From Planctomycetota bacterium (lineage in GTDB: Bacteria; Planctomycetota; Planctomycetia; Isosphaerales; Isosphaeraceae), in assembly GCA_021777685.1 (NCBI GenBank), contig JAJYDH010000107.1:1-14292 (forward strand): a stretch of 14,292 bases of DNA, in the 5' to 3' direction. Under the pieces are notes generated by a model that ran no database searches, was not told where the DNA came from, and was given only the letters and a program-made list of their open reading frames with translations. Below, piece after piece: positions 1 to 6,189 of the stretch; position 1 is the first letter of the stretch; each line of letters opens with the position of its first letter. The position numbers and the translations under genes are program-made.

Positions 1-2851
1 CGACCCGCGCGGCGAGGGTGTTCAGGGCGTCGCGGCGCTCGGCCGGGGCGAGGCCGGAGTACGCCTTGAGGATGACCTCGGGCGTCTTCGGGTCGTCGAA
101 GCTGGCGAGGGCGCGGAGGGCCTGGCCCCGGAGCGCGGGCTCGGCGACGAGGGCTTGCAGGGCCGGCACCGTCTCGGCATCCCGGGCCTTGAGCAGCGCG
201 GCGAGGGCCTCTCGGCGGAGGCCGAGGTCGGATTTCGCGTCGAGCAGGACGCCCCGGAACGCGGCGAGGGCCGAGGCGTCGCCGAACGTCAGGGCCAGCG
301 CCGTGGCCTGGGTGCGGACCTCGGGGTCGGCGTCCTTGAGCAACTCGGCGAAGACCCCCGTCCACTTGGCGGGGCGGTCGACGCGGGGCCGGCCCTTCAA
401 AGCCTCGTTGATCCCGGCGAGCATGGTCCGCCGGACGTCCGAACGATCCACGTCGTCGAGCGCGTCGACCAGCGAGGCCAGGGCCTCGGGCGTGCCGATC
501 GCGGCGACCCGCCGGACGGTGAACGGCAGGATCTTGGGCACCTTCGCGGACTGGGCGACCTTCAGGGCGCGGGCCGGCTCGGCGGCGGCCATCGGCTCGA
601 AGGCGTACCAGTACATCAGCGGCAGGTTATGGTCGTCGGAGTCCTCGGAGTGGGCGACGAGGGCTTCGAGGATCGGCCAGCGCTTGTCGAGTGGGAGTCG
701 CTGGAGGGCCGAGGCGAGGGCCAGGCGGACGACGGGGGAGGGGTCCGACTCGGCCAGCTCGGCGAAGGTGTCCAGGGCATCCCGGCCCGGCTTTCCTTCC
801 TCCGAGACAAGGCGGATCGTCCAGGCCCGGACGTGGGGATCGGGTTCGAGGGCTGTCGGCTCCAGGGCGACGTGGTCGGCTTCAGCGGTCGCATGGAAGG
901 CCCAGAGGTCCCGGAGATCGGAAAGCGGGGTCGGTCGTCGGGTCAGTCCGGCCCTCAGTAACCCCTTCGCCATGAGTTGTTCCGTGACTTCCCTGTTCGT
1001 CCCCCGTTCGCGGAGAATGCGGAGGATGTGGTTGGTGTACCACTCGTTGGTGTTGTTGAGCAGGAGCGTCAGGGCACCGCTCGAAAGCTTCTGAAGGTCC
1101 ACCTTCGCCGGCTTCGCGTCGCCATACGCCAGCTTGAAAATCCGACCGTTGGTGCGGTCGTGGATGTTGACGCCCATGTGGTGGCACTGCTGGCGGTCGT
1201 ACCAGTCGATGAAGTAGACCTGCCCGTCGGGGCCGTACTTCATATTGATGATCTGCGACCACGAGTCGTTGGCCAGGAGGAAGTCGGGGGCGTGGTGGCC
1301 GACGAAGCCGGAGCCCTTCGGCTCCAGGGTGTCGCGGTTGAGCCGGGCCCCGTGGATGTTGTTCATGATGATCGAGTTGGCGTACTCCTTCGGCCAGGCC
1401 CCGCCCTGGTAGATCATCGCCCCGGAGTGGGCGTGGCCGCCCCCGGCGTCGGACGACCGGCCGTTGCCGGCGTGCGGGTTGGCGCCGACGAAATGGCGGT
1501 GGTCGGCGATGGTCTTGATGTCCTCGTAGGTGTACGGGTTGAAGTGCGAACCGGCCTGCCGCTCGTACCGGGCCCCCGGGATGACGTGGTAGAGGTGCGG
1601 GATCACGCAGGCGGTCTCGAACAACTGGCCGTGCTCGTCGAAGGCGATGCCCCAGGGGTTGCTCGTCCCCTCGGCGAAGACCTCGAACTTGTGCTTCGTC
1701 GGGTGATACCGCCAGATCCCCGCGTTGATCGGAATCCGGTCCTTGTCGGGCGTGCCGGGCTTGCCGACCTTCGAGTGGGTGAAGACGCCGTGGCAGCCGT
1801 AGAGCCAGCCGTCGGGGCCCCAGGTGAAGGTGTTGAGCGTCTCGTGCGAGTCCTGCCAGCCCCAGCCGTCGAGGAGGATCTGCGGCGGGCCATCCGGCTT
1901 GTCGTCGCCGTCCTTGTCGGGGATGAACAGGAAGTAGGGCGCGGCGCCGACGTAGACGCCGCCGTAGCCCAGCTCGATCCCGCTGACCAGGTTCAACTTG
2001 TCGGCGAAGACCTTGCGTGAGTCGAACTTGCCGTCGCCGTTGCTGTCCTCGAAGATGAGGATCTGGTCGCGGGCCTGGTCCTCGGGGACGCGGATCGGGT
2101 AGGAGTACGCCTCGGCGACCCAGAGCCGGCCCCGGTCGTCGATGGCGAAGGCGATCGGCTGGTGGACGTCGGGCTCGCCGGCGAAGAGCGTGACCTTGAA
2201 CCCCTCGGGCACGGTCATCGCCTTCGCCGCCTCCTCGGGCGAGAGCCCGGCGTGGAGGAAGGCGTCGGGGCCGGAGGGCCGCTTGGCGACCTCGGCGGGC
2301 TTGCTGTCGTGGAGTCGGAAGTCGTCGAAGTTGACGTGCCCCCACCCTCGGGTGTCGTCGTCGACCAGCCTGATGAAGATGTCCTTGCCGACGTGGGGCG
2401 TCAGGTCGAAGGCGACCCGGCTCATGTCCTCGACGTCGGTGCCCGACGCCTTGGCGATCACCATCCCATCATCGGCCCGGACGATCTCGGCCCGGGTTGT
2501 CGGGAACGACCCGGCGCCGATCAGGAAGCTGGCGAACGGTTTATTGAGCTTGAACGGGACCGAGGTCAGGGTCCCGCGCGGGGGGTCGCCCGCGCGTTCA
2601 TACGAACCCACCCAGAACCGGCCGGCGTGGCCGCTCTTCATGTCGCCCCGGCGCTTCGCGACGGCGTCCCCCTCGATCGGCGGCCCGGCGAAGGCGTCCC
2701 CCTCGGCGTGCCAGTCCTTCAGCGAGCCGTCCTCGAACCCGAGGTTGAGCGGGACGCCCTTGGAGTCGGTCGGGACCACGCCCACGTCGGCCCCGGGCGA
2801 GAACGAAGCCAGGGCGGCCAGCGCCGCGACGGTCGAGAGCCAGCGTCTCAT
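1..2851 (-). CDS. PVC-type membrane-bound dehydrogenase-like protein with lectin-like N-terminus and HEAT-like repeats (3' end beyond window)
   Basis: The frame is open from the ATG at 2851 to the window edge (950 codons, no stop). A signal peptide covers about residues 1-21 (MRRWLSTVAALAALASF). Residues 36-182 form a beta-sandwich, lectin-like domain (LTSVPFKL, then GWGHVNFDDFRL), like those on GH32-type enzymes. Residues 205-575 are the seven-bladed NHL/PQQ-like propeller of the planctomycete putative membrane-bound dehydrogenase family: PEGFKVTLFAGEPDV, WVAEAYSYP, a Ca-loop-like DSNGDGKFD at 269-277, TFTWGPDGWLYGCHG, FIDWYDRQQCHH and DRTNGRIFKL. From about 590 to the edge are HEAT-like helical repeats (DPHVRAWTIRL, DPSPVVRLALASAL, DPEVRTQATAL). 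Family members usually end in a c-type cytochrome domain with CxxCH, which would lie outside the window. The likely role is periplasmic oxidation of a sugar-type substrate with electron transfer to the haem; the substrate is unknown. It is transcribed divergently from the metalloprotease gene. No strong ribosome-binding site is visible, but the signal peptide supports this start. Confidence 0.92.
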   Translation of the reverse strand, partial: MRRWLSTVAALAALASFSPGADVGVVPTDSKGVPLNLGFEDGSLKDWHAEGDAFAGPPIEGDAVAKRRGDMKSGHAGRFWVGSYERAGDPPRGTLTSVPFKLNKPFASFLIGAGSFPTTRAEIVRADDGMVIAKASGTDVEDMSRVAFDLTPHVGKDIFIRLVDDDTRGWGHVNFDDFRLHDSKPAEVAKRPSGPDAFLHAGLSPEEAAKAMTVPEGFKVTLFAGEPDVHQPIAFAIDDRGRLWVAEAYSYPIRVPEDQARDQILIFEDSNGDGKFDSRKVFADKLNLVSGIELGYGGVYVGAAPYFLFIPDKDGDDKPDGPPQILLDGWGWQDSHETLNTFTWGPDGWLYGCHGVFTHSKVGKPGTPDKDRIPINAGIWRYHPTKHKFEVFAEGTSNPWGIAFDEHGQLFETACVIPHLYHVIPGARYERQAGSHFNPYTYEDIKTIADHRHFVGANPHAGNGRSSDAGGGHAHSGAMIYQGGAWPKEYANSIIMNNIHGARLNRDTLEPKGSGFVGHHAPDFLLANDSWSQIINMKYGPDGQVYFIDWYDRQQCHHMGVNIHDRTNGRIFKLAYGDAKPAKVDLQKLSSGALTLLLNNTNEWYTNHILRILRERGTNREVTEQLMAKGLLRAGLTRRPTPLSDLRDLWAFHATAEADHVALEPTALEPDPHVRAWTIRLVSEEGKPGRDALDTFAELAESDPSPVVRLALASALQRLPLDKRWPILEALVAHSEDSDDHNLPLMYWYAFEPMAAAEPARALKVAQSAKVPKILPFTVRRVAAIGTPEALASLVDALDDVDRSDVRRTMLAGINEALKGRPRVDRPAKWTGVFAELLKDADPEVRTQATALALTFGDASALAAFRGVLLDAKSDLGLRREALAALLKARDAETVPALQALVAEPALRGQALRALASFDDPKTPEVILKAYSGLAPAERRDALNTLAARV

Positions 2852-3112
2852 GATGCTTCACCGCTTCTTCGGAGGGAGGACGGCCGACGGTCGGACCCAC
2901 GGGGAGGGATTCGAGCATACCAGCCCCGGCCGGCCAGGCAAGCGCCCGGCCTCTCCGTTCGTCGGAGGCACGACCGGGATGGGTTCGTTACGCGGGGCTT
3001 CGGGTTCGTCTCGCGACGTCCGGCGTCCCTTCGGGCCGGCTCGCCCTTGCGGGTGGCCCGCCCCGGGGCGATGATTTCCGGGGACGCCCCGCCATATCCC
3101 AGGAGCCCCGCC

Positions 3113-3964
3113 GTGCCGACAGGCTTCCGCCCTCCTCTCGCCCTGATCTTGCTAGTCGGGGCCTCACTCCCCGCGATCGGCGACGACGCCCCTCCGGCGC
3201 CCGGCGCCCTCAAGGCCCCGCCGGCCGACGAGTTCGTGGTGATCCCGCTCCGGGTCCATATCCTCTCGTCGGGCGACCTCAAGGACGTCGATTGCGCCCT
3301 GACCGACGCCGACATCGCGCGGGTCCTGGGCAAGGCCAACGGGATCTGGCACCAGGCCGGGGTCCACTGGGGGCTGGAGTCGCTGGTCCGCGAGCCGGCC
3401 GCTCGGCAGGGGCGGTTCAAGGCGGCGATGGACGCCGGGCCGGCGGACAAGCTCGGCGTCTTCCGGCTCCTGATCCCCGAGGATTCCCGGTCGGACGAGG
3501 GGGTGGACGTCTATTACATCCACAAGTTCTCGGTGAACGGCGTCTACCTCGGCAATCGCGTGGCGTTCGTCCAGGAGACGGCGCAACTCCGGCCCGTCCC
3601 CGGCGGGATCGACGAGCCGCTCCCCCGCGTCACCGCCCACGAGCTGGGGCATTCGCTCGGGCTCCCGCATCGCCAGGACGTCACGAACCTGCTCGCCTCG
3701 GGCACCACCGGCACGACCCTGAACGAGGCCGAGGTCGCCCGGGCCCGCGACCGGGCCCGCGCCATGCCCGGGTCGCTGCCCGTGCCCCACCTCCGCAAGA
3801 AGGCCGAGGAGGCCGTCGTGAGGGGCGACCACCCCGAAGCCCGCCGCCTCCGGACCTGGCTGGCCGAGATCCCCGGCGAGGGGGCCGCCGACGCCCGCAA
3901 GCGGCTCGATGCCCTCCTCCCCGAGGCCGAGAAGCCGGGCGAGCCGAAACCGGGCTCGCCCTGA
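3113..3964 (+). CDS. Secreted reprolysin-like zinc metalloprotease homologue (metzincin clan)
   Basis: The protein has 283 residues. I chose the GTG at 3113 because AGGAG (3101-3105) lies seven bases upstream and the product then starts with a clean signal peptide (MPTGFRPPLALILLVGASLPAIG, cut near residue 23). An in-frame ATG at 3071 would add 14 residues with no signal character. The zinc-binding motif HELGHSLGLPH spans residues 176-186, giving three His ligands (176, 180, 186) and Glu177 as general base. The N-terminal part (FVVIPLRVHILSS, then a helix with IWHQAGVHWGLES) matches secreted planctomycete metzincin homologues. After the zinc site comes NLLASGTTG (192-200), where such proteins usually have NLMASGTTG; the Met-turn methionine is therefore leucine. 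The C-terminal 75 residues are charged and helical, without a membrane anchor. The likely role is hydrolysis of an extracellular or periplasmic protein; the substrate is unknown. It has no evident operon partner. Confidence 0.88.
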   Translation: MPTGFRPPLALILLVGASLPAIGDDAPPAPGALKAPPADEFVVIPLRVHILSSGDLKDVDCALTDADIARVLGKANGIWHQAGVHWGLESLVREPAARQGRFKAAMDAGPADKLGVFRLLIPEDSRSDEGVDVYYIHKFSVNGVYLGNRVAFVQETAQLRPVPGGIDEPLPRVTAHELGHSLGLPHRQDVTNLLASGTTGTTLNEAEVARARDRARAMPGSLPVPHLRKKAEEAVVRGDHPEARRLRTWLAEIPGEGAADARKRLDALLPEAEKPGEPKPGSP

Positions 3965-4501
3965 AAGGTCGGTCGCCTCGTGGTGGCCGGTGTTGGACCC
4001 GAGGAGCATCCGGGCCAGCCCGTCGCCCGCGTTCATTCTCCGGCGAGCGGTCGAACCACCGGGGGATCTCGCCGACGTCCCCCCGTTTCAGCGACCCGAT
4101 CCGATACCGCCCGCGCGGGCCGAACATCCCCCATTTCCGAGGCCGATCGAGAATGAAACAGCCCTGCCCTCGACGCTAGACGACGAACATGATAGAATCC
4201 TGCTGAGATGCGAGATCGCCAATGCAAGGCGTCCGTCCGCCGATCCCTTCCCCGGTCGCGGTGAATTTCGGGGTCGTGGGTAGGTCGTATCCCGCCGCCC
4301 ATCATCAAGCCATCGTCGGGGCGGATCTCGGCCGACAACGGGATTTGTCCCCGATTTGCATCAAATCCTGGTCCGATCCCGTCGCCGCTCCGGCATGGGC
4401 CGATTGTGCCTTGTCTCGGAGGATCGGAACCCATAGTATTCGTGCGAGAATTTGTCTCACCAGGGAAGCGACCGGTTTTGGTAATGACGTAGGAGGACGA
4501 G
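3965..4501. other. Gene-free stretch between metalloprotease and DUF4440 genes
   Basis: This 537-bp stretch lies between two genes on the plus strand. No frame shows a signal peptide, domain motif or good ribosome-binding site, and the open frames across it (for example plus 4222-4587 and minus 4033-4593) read as low-order Arg/Pro-rich peptides. The right half (about 4160-4490) has noticeably more A and T than its surroundings, as expected for a promoter region of the gene at 4502. The only clear symmetry is the 15-base palindrome at 4353-4367. I saw no hairpin followed by a T-run after the metalloprotease stop. Confidence 0.5.
4353..4367. promoter_or_regulatory. Palindrome GATTTG-CAT-CAAATC, candidate operator
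   Basis: This is a perfect 6-bp inverted repeat around a CAT centre, in the more AT-rich part of the upstream region, 134 bases before the DUF4440 start codon. The size and symmetry suit a dimeric regulator. No regulator gene is adjacent and no matching half-site was found elsewhere in the window. The assignment is inference from symmetry alone. Confidence 0.25.
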
Positions 4502-5008
4502 ATGAATTGGCGCCTCTTGAATTTGATCGCCTTTCTGTCCCTCTTGGCTGCATTTCCCGGGCGTGGGCGGGCCGCGGACCCCGTTAACGCCACCCCCGAA
4601 CGCGACCTGGTGAGGATCGAGCGTGAGTGGGGCGAGGCCCTCGTGCGTCACGACGCCGCCACGCTGAGCCGCATCCTGGCCGACGAGTACGTCCTGACCA
4701 CCCCCTTCGGCCAGGTCGTCACCAAGGCGCAACTCGTGGAGAGCCTGCAAATTCCGCGCGAAGACTCGTTCGTCCTCAAGGCGATCGAGCAGGAGGATTT
4801 CTCGGCCCGCCTCTACGGCGACACGGCGGTCGTCTACTCGCGGATGAAGCTCAAGGGGACCGCGGCGGGCAAGGAAGTCGTCTCCCCGTTCCGCCACACC
4901 GACGTCTTCGTCAAGAAAGACGGCCGCTGGCGGTGCGTGGCCAGGCAGGCCACCCTGATCGCCGACCCGGTCGCCCCGGCGGATGAAGTCGCGGGCCGGC
5001 GGAGCTGA
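4502..5008 (+). CDS. Secreted DUF4440 / SnoaL-like (NTF2 fold) protein
   Basis: The protein has 168 residues. AGGAGG (4491-4496) lies five bases before the ATG, so the start is secure. Residues 1-24 form a signal peptide (MNWRLLNLIAFLSLLAAFPG, then RGRAA). The rest is one NTF2-like domain of the DUF4440 type: an N-terminal helix with EREWGEALVRHD, then LSRILADEYVLTTPFGQVVTKAQLVESL, and the closing strands YGDTAVVYSRMKLKG, RHTDVFVKKDGRWRCVARQATLI. The DxxxL...DEYV and T-D-V-F-x-x-x-x-G-R-W-R patterns are typical. Such proteins bind small ligands or act as isomerase- or lyase-like enzymes, but most secreted members have no known substrate; none can be assigned here. It stands alone on its strand and converges with the Tyr-rich gene. 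Confidence 0.87.
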   Translation: MNWRLLNLIAFLSLLAAFPGRGRAADPVNATPERDLVRIEREWGEALVRHDAATLSRILADEYVLTTPFGQVVTKAQLVESLQIPREDSFVLKAIEQEDFSARLYGDTAVVYSRMKLKGTAAGKEVVSPFRHTDVFVKKDGRWRCVARQATLIADPVAPADEVAGRRS

Positions 5009-5040
5009 GCCCGGCCGATCGTTCGAGGATTTTCCCAGCA

Positions 5041-5089
5041 CGGCTGTGCTCATCCCCCGGGCTCTTCGCCCGCGAGATGAGCACAGCCG
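5041..5089. terminator. Strong hairpin between convergent genes, probable shared terminator
   Basis: A perfect 14-bp inverted repeat pairs CGGCTGTGCTCATC (5041-5054) with GATGAGCACAGCCG (5076-5089). Inside it a second stem, CGGGC (5058-5062) with GCCCG (5068-5072), closes a TCTTC loop. It lies 32 bases after the DUF4440 stop and 16 bases beyond the stop of the converging Tyr-rich gene, so it can serve both transcripts. Neither side has a clear T-run, so it may halt or protect transcripts without being a textbook intrinsic terminator. Confidence 0.7.
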
Positions 5090-5105
5090 ATCCCGTCAGG
5101 ACGGC

Positions 5106-5546
5106 TCACGACTTGTAGGCGAAATTGTCCGAGTCGCCGGGCTGCGGGGTCACGTTGGTCGGCCTGGGGAATCCGAAGAGGCCCCGCCGGGCGGGCGTCG
5201 GGACGGCATAGATGCGCGTCGGCCTGGAGGCGGGATAGTAGTAGTAGACCCCCTGTGGGGGCTTCACATAGCCCTCTCCCGGGTAGTAATAGTAACCCCC
5301 CGGCTGGCCGGCGTTGGTGTAGGCCGGATAGTAGTAATAGCCGGGCGTCGGGCTGGCGGGCGGCCGGGCCGGCTCGACGTAGTACATGCTCGACGAGCTG
5401 ACGGCACCCGGGGCCGGGTAGTAGTAGTACGTTCCCTGGGGCGGCTGCGGGACCTGGGCCGGGGCCGGTGTGGTCCCCAGTCCGAGGACCATCGCGGCGG
5501 CGACCAGGGACGTCGAAACGAGAGACCTGCGTAGAGTCCGTCTCAT
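5106..5546 (-). CDS. Secreted Tyr/Pro-rich protein with four YYYYP repeats
   Basis: The protein has 146 residues. The ATG at 5546 follows GGAGG with a short spacer on the minus strand (complement of the CCTCC at about 5552-5556), so longer versions of this frame are not needed. Residues 1-30 are a signal peptide with an Ala-Pro-Ala cleavage site. The mature protein contains YYYYP at residues 40-44, 70-74, 85-89 and 101-105, plus MYYVEP at 54-59, spaced by Gly/Pro/Ala-rich linkers (PPQG, TPGYYYY, QPGGYYYY, PPQGV). The last 40 residues are basic, then polar, and have no repeats. There are no cysteines after the signal and no membrane segment. I do not recognise a family. The composition resembles structural surface proteins that can be crosslinked through tyrosine, but that is analogy only. 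The gene ends 16 bases from the shared hairpin. Confidence 0.78.
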   Translation of the reverse strand: MRRTLRRSLVSTSLVAAAMVLGLGTTPAPAQVPQPPQGTYYYYPAPGAVSSSSMYYVEPARPPASPTPGYYYYPAYTNAGQPGGYYYYPGEGYVKPPQGVYYYYPASRPTRIYAVPTPARRGLFGFPRPTNVTPQPGDSDNFAYKS

Positions 5547-5713
5547 GGGTTCCTCCTTCGGGGGAAGGATGAGGAACGCCGATCGAGATGTGACGGCGCA
5601 ACGGCTACCGGAGCCGGTTGCAAGCTGGACCGTTCTCGACCTCGAACCGCCTCGCATCGACCGGATCAGCCCCCATCTCGGGAGGGACAAGTCCAGTGTG
5701 ACCTGATATGGTA

Positions 5714-5735
5714 GATACGTTGTAACACACGTATC
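5714..5735. promoter_or_regulatory. Inverted repeat GATACGT-N8-ACGTATC, candidate operator in Tyr-rich gene promoter
   Basis: A perfect 7-bp inverted repeat (5714-5720 and 5729-5735) surrounds the eight bases TGTAACAC in an AT-rich patch about 170 bases upstream of the Tyr-rich start codon. On the minus strand a weak sigma70-like pair overlaps it: TTGTCT, an 18-base gap, then TACAAC. The symmetry would place a dimeric regulator on the promoter. The promoter elements are poor matches, so the operator reading rests mainly on the repeat. Confidence 0.35.
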
Positions 5736-5972
5736 GGCCGGAAGACAAATAATATCCTCTGGACGATCGCGGATTTCGTCCGAGGCCGTCGGGCACTTCG
5801 GCCCGGGTTTGGCGACTTCGGAGGGTGTGGTCATGTGGCCGCCTCCAGATCCCGTGGCGCAAGGACGCCACGACGCCTCGGGTGTGCGGCAGCCGTTACC
5901 GCGGGTCGATGGGAGTCGGGATGCGAGGCATCCCGGCGGTCCGGTCATCGGACCAGAAGGGCGCGAGCACAA

Positions 5973-6005
5973 GCCCCGCCCGCGCGATGATCCGCGCGGC
6001 GGGGC
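5973..6005. terminator. GC-rich hairpin downstream of porin gene
   Basis: GCCCCGCC (5973-5980) pairs with GGCGGGGC (5998-6005), and GCGCG (5982-5986) pairs with CGCGC (5993-5997), giving 13 pairs with one bulged C and a six-base loop ATGATC. It lies about 185 bases after the porin stop on the minus strand. There is no T-run on either side. It could be a second-line terminator or an mRNA-stabilising structure. Confidence 0.4.
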
Positions 6006-6079
6006 CATCTTGACCGCCCGTCGATCGCCCGTCATGAGCGAATGATGTCCCGATTCTACGCCGACGACCGGACGGGTCA

Positions 6080-6116
6080 AGATCCCGGCCCCCGACCCTT
6101 CTCGGGTCGAGGATCT
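6080..6116. terminator. Hairpin after porin gene, probable terminator
   Basis: An outer stem AGATCC (6080-6085) with GGATCT (6111-6116) encloses an inner stem CGACCC (6093-6098) with GGGTCG (6104-6109) and loop TTCTC. It starts 74 bases after the porin stop codon when read on the minus strand. No T-run follows, as for the other hairpins in this window. Confidence 0.45.
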
Positions 6117-6129
6117 GCGGGGCGTCTTT

Positions 6130-6149
6130 CCCCGCCCCGCCCCGCCCCG
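6130..6149. repeat. Pentanucleotide tandem repeat (CCCCG)x4
   Basis: Four perfect copies of CCCCG stand in a row, 40-60 bases downstream of the porin stop. Short arrays of this kind can vary in length by slippage. The array is in non-coding DNA, so length change would at most alter spacing or termination. It may also simply reflect the base composition. Confidence 0.6.
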
Positions 6150-6189
6150 CCGGGCTGACCGGCCGTCCCGATCGGTCGTCGGCCACGGC

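Larger units (their letters stand above)
5547..6189. other. Gene-free stretch between porin and Tyr-rich protein genes
   Basis: This 643-bp stretch lies between the end of the porin gene and the start of the Tyr-rich gene, both on the minus strand. The part near the porin holds a four-unit CCCCG repeat and two hairpins (6080-6116 and 5973-6005). The part nearer the Tyr-rich gene (about 5690-5765) is the most AT-rich patch here and holds an inverted repeat at 5714-5735 within a plausible promoter. Open frames across the stretch (for example minus 5605-5871 and plus 5809-6045) lack coding features. Confidence 0.5.

Noticed and set aside
977..2020. Long plus-strand frame opposite the PVC-type dehydrogenase, and the minus frame 882-2345
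   Set aside because: Both are shadows of the gene at 1-2851, whose own frame carries all the conserved motifs.
4426..4460. GGAACC followed by TGTCTC, considered as an extracytoplasmic-sigma promoter of the DUF4440 gene
   Set aside because: The gap between the two elements is about 22 bases, too long for the usual 16-17, and the second element is a poor match.
4222..4587. Plus-strand open frame upstream of and overlapping the DUF4440 start
   Set aside because: It has no ribosome-binding site, domain or signal peptide, and overlaps the well-supported gene in a different frame.
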